The position numbers and the translations under genes were made by a program. DNA of 35,747 bases from contig JAAFHJ010000002.1 in NCBI GenBank assembly GCA_013298325.1, forward strand, positions 1 to 35,747, given 5' to 3'. A model generated the notes under the pieces. That model was given only the letters and a program-made list of their open reading frames with translations, did no database searches and was not told the DNA's origin. Shown piece after piece: positions 23,535 through 31,009 of this stretch. Source of the DNA: Myxococcales bacterium. Lineage in GTDB: Bacteria; Myxococcota_A; Polyangia; Polyangiales; Polyangiaceae. Every line of letters begins with the position of its first letter. Within the stretch, counting starts at the first letter, position 1.

Positions 23535-23852
23535 TTGTCCAAGTCGGACCACGGCCGCCTCGACCCACCGGTCATAGGCTTCCGAGGCACCCGCCTCAAG
23601 CGTCAGGACCTCGGGCAGTTCGTAGGGATGGAGTTCACAAAGTCTTGCAATTGCGGCAGAAAGACGAGTGTCGGTCGTCTTCGCAACGAAAGCGACCTCG
23701 GCCGCCTCTTCGAGGACCCCTTGCCAGCGGTAGACGCTCGTCACGCCGGGGACGAGGTTCACGCACGCGACGAGCCCCTCCTCGACGAGCGCGCGTGCGA
23801 TTAACTTGCCAGTGGCAAGATCGGGCACGTTCGTCAGGAGTACGCGAATCAT
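23520..23852 (-). CDS. cutA: CutA divalent-cation tolerance protein
   Basis: The protein is 110 residues, the normal size for this small trimeric ferredoxin-like protein. Signatures are LLTNVPDLATGKLIARALVE at the N-terminus, EGLVACVNLVPGVTSVYRWQG in the first half and HPYELPEVLTLEAG in the second. CutA is linked to copper and divalent-cation tolerance in E. coli and is highly stable; its molecular role remains uncertain. The ATG overlaps the stop of the upstream oxidoreductase (ATGA), so the genes are coupled. Its stop codon sits within the right side of a GACTGT palindrome that probably controls merR downstream. It is cytoplasmic, and the assignment is secure. Confidence 0.96.
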   Translation of the reverse strand: MIRVLLTNVPDLATGKLIARALVEEGLVACVNLVPGVTSVYRWQGVLEEAAEVAFVAKTTDTRLSAAIARLCELHPYELPEVLTLEAGASEAYDRWVEAAVVRLGQKTTV

Positions 23853-24895
23853 GGGCCCACTTCTGCTGCGCCAGCGATTACGATCTTGCCGAAGTGGGCG
23901 CCAGCAGCCATCCGGGCGAAGGCGGCGGGGGCTTCGGCGAAGGGGAAAACGGTGTCGATGACCGGCCGCAACTGCTCCTGCGCGGCGGCGCGGAAGAGCG
24001 CCTCAAGCTGCTCCCGGTGGCCAACGAGTACCCCTTGAATGCGGAGATTCTGCATGAGTACCGGCGTGAGAAGCGTCTCCGTCGAGGTCCCCGCGAGGAC
24101 GCCGATCAGCGCAATTGTTCCGCCGGGTCGAGTGCTCGCGATCGACTCTCCGAGCGTCCCTCCGCCGACTTCAATGACGCAATCGACGCCGCGTTTCTCG
24201 GTGAGGCGGCGGACTTCCTTGGACCACTTCGGCTCGGCCACGTAGTCGAAGGTCGCGTCGGCTCCGAGCGCTGCGACGCGGGTCCGTTTTTCGGCGCTCT
24301 TCGAACTGGCGAGGACGCGTGCACCACGAAGCTTCGCGAGCTGGAGGGCGAACAGGGAGACGCCGCCGGTCCCCTGGACAAGCACCGTGTCGCCGCTCGT
24401 GACACCCGCCTGCTCCAGCGCGCTCCAGGCGGTCAGCGCCGCGCAGGGGAAGCAGGCCGCTTCTTCGTAGGAAAGGTGGTCGGGGATGCGAACAAAGGCA
24501 TGTGCACCATACACGAATTGCCCTTGGAGGAGCCCGTCGACGGGACCGCCGAGCGTCGTCCGAATCTTCGCGACTTCGGGCCGCCCCGCCGTCCACTCGG
24601 GGGCGAAATTCGCGACGACTCGATCGCCGACGCGAAGGGTGGTCACCGCGCTCCCCACCTCGACGATCTCCCCGGCACCATCCGAGCACGGCACCAGCGG
24701 CAGAGGCTGTTTCGGGTTGTACGCGCCGGTAACCATCAAGAAATCTCGATAGTTCAAGCTCGTCGCATGCACGCGCATGCGGGCTTCCTGGGGGGCGAGT
24801 GCGCGGGACTCCACCGTCCCGCGGGTCAAGGACGGAAGGCCAAACGATCCCTGTACCTTCCACGCATCGTGCGCATGGTGCCGTTGGGGGCTCAT
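23849..24895 (-). CDS. Zinc-independent MDR family NAD(P)H oxidoreductase
   Basis: The 348-residue medium-chain reductase/dehydrogenase has the GroES-like domain (HATSLNYRDFLMVTGAYNP) at about 35-130 and the nucleotide-binding fold with VLVQGTGGVSLFALQLAKLRG at about 165-185. The structural zinc-site cysteine cluster is missing, and the quinone-oxidoreductase-like start points to the NADPH:quinone or enoyl reductase branch of the family rather than zinc alcohol dehydrogenases. The ATG at 24895 is chosen because GGAGG lies 7 bases upstream. A GTG at 24901 overlaps the permease stop and is too close to that site. It follows the amino-acid permease by 2 bases and overlaps cutA by 4. The substrate cannot be told from sequence. 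Confidence 0.88.
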   Translation of the reverse strand: MSPQRHHAHDAWKVQGSFGLPSLTRGTVESRALAPQEARMRVHATSLNYRDFLMVTGAYNPKQPLPLVPCSDGAGEIVEVGSAVTTLRVGDRVVANFAPEWTAGRPEVAKIRTTLGGPVDGLLQGQFVYGAHAFVRIPDHLSYEEAACFPCAALTAWSALEQAGVTSGDTVLVQGTGGVSLFALQLAKLRGARVLASSKSAEKRTRVAALGADATFDYVAEPKWSKEVRRLTEKRGVDCVIEVGGGTLGESIASTRPGGTIALIGVLAGTSTETLLTPVLMQNLRIQGVLVGHREQLEALFRAAAQEQLRPVIDTVFPFAEAPAAFARMAAGAHFGKIVIAGAAEVGP

Positions 24896-24897
24896 CG

Positions 24898-26430
24898 TCA
24901 CACCTCCGTCGGCGCCGGGTGCCGAAGCTTGCTCTTGCGGTAGCCGTAGGCGAAATAGAAGACGAGGCCGATCGCCAACCAGACAACGAACCGCACCCAG
25001 GTGGTACGCGGGAGCTGGAGCATCAGGTAGGTGCAGGATGCAATCGCTGCGAGCGGCACGAACGGCACCCAGGGCGTCTTGAACGGGCGAACGCGGCTCG
25101 GGTCGGTCCGTCGCAGGATGATGATGCCGAGCGCGACGAGGACGAACGCGAAGAGCGTCCCAATGTTGCAGAGATCGACGATCTCGTCGATGTTTGCGAA
25201 ACCGGCAAAGATTCCGACGAACAATCCGGTGAGAATTGTCGTGATATGTGGCGTTTGATATTTGGGATGGACCTTCGCCGCAAAGGGGGGAAGGAGCCCA
25301 TCGCGTGCCATGCTGAAGAAGATGCGAGGCTGCCCGAGTTGGAAGACGACAAGCACGCTTGTCGTCGCCAAAACCGCGCCGGCTGAGATAATTCCGGCGG
25401 TCCAGTTCATCCCGAGCGCCGCGAACGCAGTGGCGAGCGGCTCCGCAGTTCCAAGTTCCTTGTAGGGGAGGAGGCCGGTCAGCACGAGCGCGACCAGGAT
25501 GTAAATGACCGTACAGACCCCCAAGCTGGCGAGCATCCCAATCGGCATATTCTTCTGCGGATCTTTGGTCTCTTCTGCCGCCGTAGACACCGCATCAAAG
25601 CCGATATATGCGAAGAAAATGACCGCTGCGCCGGCGGAGATCCCCGACCAGCCGTTCGGCGCGAACGGGGTCCAGTTGGCCGGCTTCACATAGAAGGCGC
25701 CGACCACCAGGAAGAAGACGATGATGGCCAGTTTGAGCACGACCATCAGGCTATTCAGCCACGCGCTTTCGCGAATTCCGCGAATGAGTACGTAGGTGAT
25801 CGCCATCACTACAAGGAATGCCGGGAGATTGAAGATGACGCGGACCGGCCCGAGGTGGGGGGCGTGCGCGTAGGCGTCAGCGGCGCGGCAGACGGTGTCT
25901 CCGAGCTCTGCGGTGCACACGCCTCCAGCTTTTGCAATCTTTTCCGTTGCTTGCGCCGCGCTGCGGAAGTCGGTCCCGAGCCAATTGGGGAGGTGCACGC
26001 CGAAGCCGCGCAGGAGCTGTTGGAAGTAGCCAGACCACGAGATCGCGACAGCCACATTTCCGATGGCGTATTCAATGATCAAATCCCAGCCGATGATCCA
26101 CGCCATCAATTCGCCAAGGGTCGCGTAGGCGTAGGTGTACGCAGAGCCGGCGACCGGCACCATCGCGGCGAATTCGGCGTAGCAGAGGGCGGCAAACCCG
26201 CAGGCGACCGCCGTCAGCACAAAGGAAATGATAAGCGCGGGGCCGGCGCCGACGTGTTCGCCGCCGCCAGCCGCCGCGCTTCCGACCGTTGAAAACAGGC
26301 CGGCGCCGATGATTGCGCCGACGCCGAGAGCGGTGAGCTGCCAGGGCCCGAGGGAGCGCTTGAGGCCCGTGCCCAGGTGCTCCCCATCGGGGACAAGGTC
26401 GGCGATCGGCTTCGTACGGAACAGCGACAT
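24898..26430 (-). CDS. APC family amino-acid permease (cationic amino acid transporter-like)
   Basis: The 510-residue protein has 12 or more hydrophobic helices. The first contains LTALGVGAIIGAGLFSTVGS, the classical APC helix 1 with its unwound Gly-rich turn, and the third block carries FAAMVPVAGSAYTYAYATLGELMAWIIGW. The long loop at about 155-200 (LPNWLGTDFRSAAQATEKIA) and the sequence FFAYIGFDAVSTAAEETKDPQKNMPIG (helix 6 region, split here by my reading) are typical of the CAT / YfnA branch. It is an inner-membrane proton-coupled or exchange transporter for amino acids. It is the first gene of a minus-strand series with the MDR reductase and cutA, and diverges from the gene at 26544 across 113 bases. 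The start ATG at 26430 has no clear ribosome site. The exact amino acid is unknown. Confidence 0.93.
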   Translation of the reverse strand: MSLFRTKPIADLVPDGEHLGTGLKRSLGPWQLTALGVGAIIGAGLFSTVGSAAAGGGEHVGAGPALIISFVLTAVACGFAALCYAEFAAMVPVAGSAYTYAYATLGELMAWIIGWDLIIEYAIGNVAVAISWSGYFQQLLRGFGVHLPNWLGTDFRSAAQATEKIAKAGGVCTAELGDTVCRAADAYAHAPHLGPVRVIFNLPAFLVVMAITYVLIRGIRESAWLNSLMVVLKLAIIVFFLVVGAFYVKPANWTPFAPNGWSGISAGAAVIFFAYIGFDAVSTAAEETKDPQKNMPIGMLASLGVCTVIYILVALVLTGLLPYKELGTAEPLATAFAALGMNWTAGIISAGAVLATTSVLVVFQLGQPRIFFSMARDGLLPPFAAKVHPKYQTPHITTILTGLFVGIFAGFANIDEIVDLCNIGTLFAFVLVALGIIILRRTDPSRVRPFKTPWVPFVPLAAIASCTYLMLQLPRTTWVRFVVWLAIGLVFYFAYGYRKSKLRHPAPTEV

Positions 26431-26543
26431 GGGCGGGAGGAATACCGTGGATTTCGCTTCGAGCGTCGGCGGATTTGCGAGCGCTCATCCCGGCTCGTCG
26501 CCGCTCGCTGTAAGCTGGCGGACGGCGCCGCGTTTCGACCGCC

Positions 26544-27089
26544 ATGAACGCGCGCGACCTCCCGATTTTTGAACCCTGCTCCATCGACTTCGGGCGCCTC
26601 GTCCCCGGTGCGGATGGGACGTCGCGCCATTGCCACGCGTGCGGGACGTTCGTCTTCGATTTGTCGCGTATGACGGCCGTCCAAGCGGAACGCTTACTCG
26701 CGGAGAAAAACGCGGAGAACCGCATCTGTGTTCGCTATTTGAAAGAGGCGGAGGGGGCGATTGTCTTCAAGCACGAGGCGTTTGTGCCGGCCTCCTCCTT
26801 GCGCAAGAAGCTCACCCGGGTTCTCGCGGTAGGCGTCGCTGCCGTTGCCGCCTGTGCCACCGAAGCCTGCGGCGGCGCTCGCCCTTCCGACCGCAGCCCG
26901 AACGGCATTTCTCCAGGAATTTCTGGCGAGAACGACCTTGATCCTTGCGCTGGCCCCGAATGGAAGAACCTGGCGCAGGACCACGCGGCATCGTCGGCGG
27001 CTGCGTGCAAGCAGTGGGCAGATGCACACCGCCCTCCGGCAACGTCCGCGCCCGCCGTCGATGCAAACAAACCGGGAGACCCAAAGTAA
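26544..27089 (+). CDS. Small four-cysteine protein with a membrane or lipoprotein segment
   Basis: The first 75 residues of this 181-residue protein contain four cysteines: Cys12, Cys30-x2-Cys33 (HCHACGTFVFDLSRMT) and Cys62 (RICVRY). The spacing suggests a zinc- or iron-binding knuckle, and the xHxxCxxxVxDLSxMTxxxA...CVRY layout recurs in many uncharacterised bacterial proteins. A basic patch and a hydrophobic segment (KKLTRVLAVGVAAVAAC) follow at about 88-104. It is either a membrane anchor, with the ribbon cytoplasmic and the tail outside, or a badly placed lipobox at Cys104. The tail is Pro/Ala-rich and disordered. It is transcribed alone: it diverges from the permease and ends at a strong terminator. 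Function unknown. Confidence 0.8.
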   Translation: MNARDLPIFEPCSIDFGRLVPGADGTSRHCHACGTFVFDLSRMTAVQAERLLAEKNAENRICVRYLKEAEGAIVFKHEAFVPASSLRKKLTRVLAVGVAAVAACATEACGGARPSDRSPNGISPGISGENDLDPCAGPEWKNLAQDHAASSAAACKQWADAHRPPATSAPAVDANKPGDPK

Positions 27090-27097
27090 CAAACGAG

Positions 27098-27134
27098 AAA
27101 AGCGACTTCGCCAAGAACGCGAAGTCGCTTTTTT
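27098..27134. terminator. Bidirectional intrinsic terminator
   Basis: A perfect 14-base stem (AAAAGCGACTTCGC with GCGAAGTCGCTTTT) with a 7-base loop is followed by six Ts on the plus strand and TTTT on the minus strand. It serves the four-cysteine gene (+) and the dienoyl-CoA reductase gene (-), which converge on it. Confidence 0.92.
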
Positions 27135-27151
27135 GAATCGGTCTTCTTCGC

Positions 27152-27952
27152 TCAGAATGCTGCAAGCATGCCGAGGCCGTAGAGGCTCTGGCCGCCGTCG
27201 GCGACCATGATCGCTCCGGTGACGTAGCTGGCCGCCGGCGTACACAGGAAGAGCGCGGTTTCGGCCATCTCGTCGAGGCTCGCGAAGCGGCGAAGGGCGA
27301 CGTTGTCGGCGACTTTCTTTCGCATTTCTTCGCTCCCCGCAAGGCGCGCCATCCCTTCCGTCCCGTCGACGGGGCCCGGAGCGATTGCGTTCACGCGGAT
27401 CCCCATCGGCCCCCATTCCATCGCCAAGACCTTCGTGAGCATGTCGACGCCCGCTTTGGCTGCGCAGACGTGGGCCTGCATCGGGGCCGGGATGAAGGCT
27501 TGCGGCGCCGACACCGAGAGGACGACGCCCCCCGGCTTCGTGAGGTGGGCGAAGGCGGCGCGGCAGGCGTGGTAGGTGCCGAGCAGGTCGATATCGACGA
27601 CCGACTTGAAGCCGTTCGGGCTCATCGCGACGGCCGGCGCCGGGAAGTTTCCGGCGGCGCCATTGACAAGAATGTCAATGGTTCCAAAGGCTTCTGCGGT
27701 GCCCTGGAAGGCGGCTTCGAGGGTTTCGTACTTGCGGACGTCGCCTGCGAAGTAGCGGGCCTTTGCAGCGTCGCCGGTCACTTCGACGAGTTCGGCAAGC
27801 GCCTTTGCGCCGCGTTCCTCGTTCCGTCCAAACACGGCGACCTTCGCGCCCGCCTTCGCCAGTCGCTTGGCGATGGCGAGGTTGATGCCGCTCGTGCCGC
27901 CGGTGACAAATGCGGTCTTTCCGTCGAGGATTCCGTCGCGAAAAATGCTCAT
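27152..27952 (-). CDS. DECR2-type 2,4-dienoyl-CoA reductase (SDR family)
   Basis: This 266-residue SDR reduces 2,4-dienoyl-CoA to 3-enoyl-CoA with NADPH, an auxiliary step in oxidation of polyunsaturated fatty acids. The NGAAGNFPAPA stretch at 98-108 is the signature of this branch (NGAAGNF, where other SDRs have NNAG). The usual catalytic Tyr of YxxxK is missing: the segment is QAHVCAAKAGVDMLTK with only Lys166, as in peroxisomal DECR2. GPVDGTEGMARLAG after the active site also matches DECR2. The coenzyme loop TGGTSGIN lacks the third glycine (Asn24), which is uncommon. The gene is terminated by the hairpin at 27098-27134 and is divergent from the transpeptidase gene. It could work with the acyl-CoA ligase and enoyl-CoA isomerase 1.3 and 3 kb away. 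Confidence 0.88.
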   Translation of the reverse strand: MSIFRDGILDGKTAFVTGGTSGINLAIAKRLAKAGAKVAVFGRNEERGAKALAELVEVTGDAAKARYFAGDVRKYETLEAAFQGTAEAFGTIDILVNGAAGNFPAPAVAMSPNGFKSVVDIDLLGTYHACRAAFAHLTKPGGVVLSVSAPQAFIPAPMQAHVCAAKAGVDMLTKVLAMEWGPMGIRVNAIAPGPVDGTEGMARLAGSEEMRKKVADNVALRRFASLDEMAETALFLCTPAASYVTGAIMVADGGQSLYGLGMLAAF

Positions 27953-28047
27953 GCGCCGTTTTCGCGGAGGCGCACCGCGATGTCAACGGGGGGCGGTCGC
28001 ACGCGAAAACTTGGCCGTCTTCCCACGCCTTCGTTAGCCGAAGCGCG

Positions 28048-29232
28048 GTGAACCCCGTCCGCATTGCGAACTTCCTTCTGGCTTTTGGGCTGTCTCTTGC
28101 GCCGGTCGCGGCGACCGCCGCCCCCGCATCGGTCAAGGCGAGCCCAAAGCCTGCTCGGCACTCCCCGGCGAAGTTGCGGAAAGTACACGCAAAGATCGTC
28201 GTGGGGAGTGCGCACGTGCACGCCGTCCCGGCCGCTCCGGCGCCGTCGGTCGATGCTGGATTTAATGCGGATGTCGCAAAGATTCTCAAGCGCGCACGGC
28301 CCCACGAAGGGGCGGTCGTCGTCTCCGATGTGAAGACCGGTCGCATTCTCGCGTGGACGTCCCTTGGCGACCGGGACATGGTCTCGACGCCGGTCGCGCC
28401 AGCGGCGAGCGTCTTCAAAATCGCGACCGCGGCGACGCTTCTTGAGAAAAATCATACGCTTCCGACGACGCGCGCCTGTTACCAAGGCGGCGAAAGTGGC
28501 TTCACGGCGGAAGACCTTGCCACCGGCTCAAGGAAGCATGCGGGCGACTCGTGCGCGTCGCTCGGGGAGGCGCTCGGAAAGAGCATCAACCTCGTGTTCG
28601 CGAAGCTCGCCGTCGAGCGCTCGACCCCGGAAGATCTCCGCGAAACAGCTACGAATTTGGGCTTTCTCGGTCCCGTGCTCGCCGACCGCCCCCTCACCGA
28701 TTCGCGCCTTCGGATCGCCGACGATCGCTACGGCTTTGCCCGCTCGGCGACCGGCTTCTGGAATGGGAAGGTCGCGCCGGTGAGCGTCCTCGCCGCCCTT
28801 ACGACAATCGCGAATGACGGCGTTCGTATCAAGCTGCAGACGGCCTCGAAGGATCCTGAACGGGAGGAGTTCGGCGAGGCGATTTCGGAGAAGACGGCCC
28901 ACTCGCTGACGCGAATGATGGTCGGCGGAACGCGGTTTGGGACTTCTAAGAAGGTCTTTTTCCCCGACGAGGGCCCGGCGCTTCCGGGCATTCGGGTGGC
29001 TGGGAAGACCGGCACGCTGATCGGTGGCCACCCGACGCGAATGTACTCGTGGTTTGGCGGCTTCGCGCCGGCAGAAAAGCCTGAAATTGCTATTGTTGTT
29101 CTCCTCGCCGACGACGTGTCGTGGACGAAGAAGGGGAACGAGGTCGCGCGCGACGTCCTCCAGCGCTGGTTCCACGTGACCCCGAAATCGGCGACCCCGA
29201 AGCCGGCGAGCGTGGGCGCTCACAAATCGTAA
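28048..29232 (+). CDS. Stand-alone penicillin-binding transpeptidase
   Basis: The protein has 394 residues from the GTG at 28048. A longer frame from 27910 would only add a tail running into the divergent gene. Residues 1-25 are a Sec signal peptide (ANFLLAFGLSLAPVAATAA), followed by a Pro/Ala/Lys linker to about 70. The transpeptidase domain has Ser121-x2-Lys124 (ASVFK, the acylated serine), Ser179-Ile-Asn181 (SxN) and Lys320-Thr-Gly-Thr (KTGT). It would cross-link or trim peptidoglycan and bind beta-lactams. There is no glycosyltransferase domain and no class B dimerisation domain, so this is a short, probably soluble periplasmic protein, shorter than standard PBP2/PBP3. A DacB-type carboxypeptidase is a less likely reading. 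It is the only plus-strand gene between fatty-acid genes of the opposite strand. Confidence 0.9.
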   Translation: MNPVRIANFLLAFGLSLAPVAATAAPASVKASPKPARHSPAKLRKVHAKIVVGSAHVHAVPAAPAPSVDAGFNADVAKILKRARPHEGAVVVSDVKTGRILAWTSLGDRDMVSTPVAPAASVFKIATAATLLEKNHTLPTTRACYQGGESGFTAEDLATGSRKHAGDSCASLGEALGKSINLVFAKLAVERSTPEDLRETATNLGFLGPVLADRPLTDSRLRIADDRYGFARSATGFWNGKVAPVSVLAALTTIANDGVRIKLQTASKDPEREEFGEAISEKTAHSLTRMMVGGTRFGTSKKVFFPDEGPALPGIRVAGKTGTLIGGHPTRMYSWFGGFAPAEKPEIAIVVLLADDVSWTKKGNEVARDVLQRWFHVTPKSATPKPASVGAHKS

Positions 29233-29239
29233 TTTCTCC

Positions 29240-29268
29240 AAAAAAAGAGAGCCTGAAAGGGCTCTCTT
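29240..29268 (-). terminator. Intrinsic terminator of the acyl-CoA ligase gene
   Basis: A 9-base stem (AAGAGAGCC with GGCTCTCTT) and 6-base loop precede, on the minus strand, a run of seven Ts (29246-29240). It lies 22 bases beyond the acyl-CoA ligase stop. On the plus strand only two Ts follow, so it is a weak stop for the transpeptidase gene. Confidence 0.85.
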
Positions 29269-29289
29269 CCGTGCTCTCTAGGCGAATCT

Positions 29290-30957
29290 CTACTTTTTCA
29301 AAAGGAGATCGCCGTAGTCTTCGCGGAGCTTCGTCTTCAAGAACTTCCCCGTCGAACCGCGGGGAACCTGCGCGACGCGGATGTAGGCATCGGGGAGCCA
29401 GTACTTGGGGAAGGACGCAGCGAGGTGGGCCGTCAGCGCCTCGTCGGTCGCCGTCTGCCCCTCTCTAAATGCGACGGCGGCGAGCGGTCGCTCCCCCCAT
29501 TTCTCCTCGCGGCCTGCGAAAACGGCCGCTTCCAGGACCGCCGGGTGCGCCATGAGGGCGTTCTCCAAGGCGACGCTCGAGATCCATTCGCCCCCCGACT
29601 TCACGACGTCTTTGGAGCGGTCGGTGATGCGCATGTAGCCGTGCCGATCGATCGTCACGACGTCGCCGGTCTTGAAGAATCCATCGGCGGTGAAGCGGTC
29701 CTGCCCTTCATCGCGAAAGTAGCTGCTCGCGACCCACGGGCCTCGGCATTCGAGTTCGCCCATCGCAATGCCGTCCCAGGGGAGCACGTTGCCGGCGTCG
29801 TCCACGTGGCGCATCTCGACGAAAGGCGAAGGAATACCTTGGCTTGCACGCGCGCTCGCGACGGCTGCGTCCCCTTGGATCGCGATGGCGGGGGTCACCG
29901 TGGCGACGGTCCCTAGGGGATTCAATTCGGTCATCCCCCAGGCGTGGGTGACCTTGAGGCCGTGGCGACTCAAGAAACCGTCCATCAAGGAAGGGGGTGC
30001 CGCCGAGCCCCCGATAATCATGTTTCGGAGGAGGCTCAGATCCCATTTCGCCTCGCCGGCCGCTTTGGCCCGATCGAGGGCGTCGAGGATGCCGATCCAG
30101 ATCGTCGGCACGCCGCCGGCGAACGTCACCTTTTCGGCGTGCATCCAGTCGAGGAGGCTCACGGCATCGAGGTGGGGCCCGGGGAAGGCGATGGAGGCGC
30201 CGACGAGGGCGGCCGCGTAGGGGAGGCCCCAGGAGGAGGCGTGGAACATCGGGACGACGGGGAGAACGACGTCGTCGCTGGCGATTCCGAAGGAATCTCG
30301 GAGGGCTAGCGCGAACGCGTGAAGCACAATTGCGCGGTGGCTCGTGAGAACCCCCTTCGGATTCCCCGTCGTGCCGGAGGTGTAACAGAGCATCGCCGCA
30401 GCGTTTTCGTCGGCTGCCGCGAAGATCGACGGGTAGGCGAACGGACGGCCTGGAGCCGCTTCCGCCGGGGCAAGGACGCTTTCGTAGTCCTGGAAGCTGG
30501 GATCGCTCAGCGGGGCCCCAAGATCGCGAACCACGATCACCGGCGCGCCGCTTGGAAGCGCATCCCGGAACTTTGAAAATAGAGGAAGCAGCGATTGATC
30601 GACGATGATCGCTTTGTCCTCGGCATGCCCGACGATGTAGGTAAGATCTTGAGGGGAAAGGCGAAGGTTCAGCGTATGAACGATCGCGCCCAGCGAGGGG
30701 ATGCCGAGGTACGCCTCCAGGTGCTCGTGGTGGTTCCAGCAGAGCGTCGCCACGCGATCCCCAGGACCAATTCCCAGGTTTCGGAGGCCGCCGGCGAGCT
30801 GCTCGGCGCGATCGGCTACCGTCCCCCAATTGCTCCGGACGACCGACTTGTCCGGGCGTCGAGACACAATGGGGGTTTCGGGGAAGAGCGTCCGTGCGCG
30901 AGCAAGGAGGTGTTGGATCGTGAGCGGGAACGCCATCATTCGGCCTTGGAGCGTCAT
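29290..30957 (-). CDS. Fatty-acyl-CoA ligase (AMP-forming)
   Basis: This 555-residue ANL-superfamily ligase activates a fatty acid with ATP and joins it to CoA. Motifs in order are YTSGTTGNPKG (191-201, P-loop), WGMTEL (A5-type), RITDRSKDVVKSGGEWIS (hinge and A8) and STGKFLKTKLRE, whose Lys538 is the catalytic lysine of the C-terminal subdomain. The size and the N-terminus MTLQGRMMAFPLTIQHLL match the medium- to long-chain ligase family, so I take the ATG at 30957. A longer frame to 31182 would overlap the isomerase gene and start with a basic, unlikely tail. It follows the ECI2-like gene by 52 bases, consistent with cotranscription. Chain-length preference cannot be read from the sequence. 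It ends at an intrinsic terminator. Confidence 0.93.
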   Translation of the reverse strand: MTLQGRMMAFPLTIQHLLARARTLFPETPIVSRRPDKSVVRSNWGTVADRAEQLAGGLRNLGIGPGDRVATLCWNHHEHLEAYLGIPSLGAIVHTLNLRLSPQDLTYIVGHAEDKAIIVDQSLLPLFSKFRDALPSGAPVIVVRDLGAPLSDPSFQDYESVLAPAEAAPGRPFAYPSIFAAADENAAAMLCYTSGTTGNPKGVLTSHRAIVLHAFALALRDSFGIASDDVVLPVVPMFHASSWGLPYAAALVGASIAFPGPHLDAVSLLDWMHAEKVTFAGGVPTIWIGILDALDRAKAAGEAKWDLSLLRNMIIGGSAAPPSLMDGFLSRHGLKVTHAWGMTELNPLGTVATVTPAIAIQGDAAVASARASQGIPSPFVEMRHVDDAGNVLPWDGIAMGELECRGPWVASSYFRDEGQDRFTADGFFKTGDVVTIDRHGYMRITDRSKDVVKSGGEWISSVALENALMAHPAVLEAAVFAGREEKWGERPLAAVAFREGQTATDEALTAHLAASFPKYWLPDAYIRVAQVPRGSTGKFLKTKLREDYGDLLLKK

Positions 30958-31009
30958 GCGGGCATTCCACGGGGCGCGGCGACTTCCGTCAACCGCCAAG
31001 CGCGGGCGC

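Noticed and set aside
23645-24943. 432-residue plus-strand frame opposite cutA and the MDR oxidoreductase
   Set aside because: It crosses two well-supported genes on the other strand and has no ribosome site or domain signature.
27910-28047. N-terminal extension of the transpeptidase frame to an ATG at 27910
   Set aside because: It would overlap the divergent reductase gene, and its residues are basic and unlike a signal peptide. The GTG at 28048 starts directly before a signal peptide.
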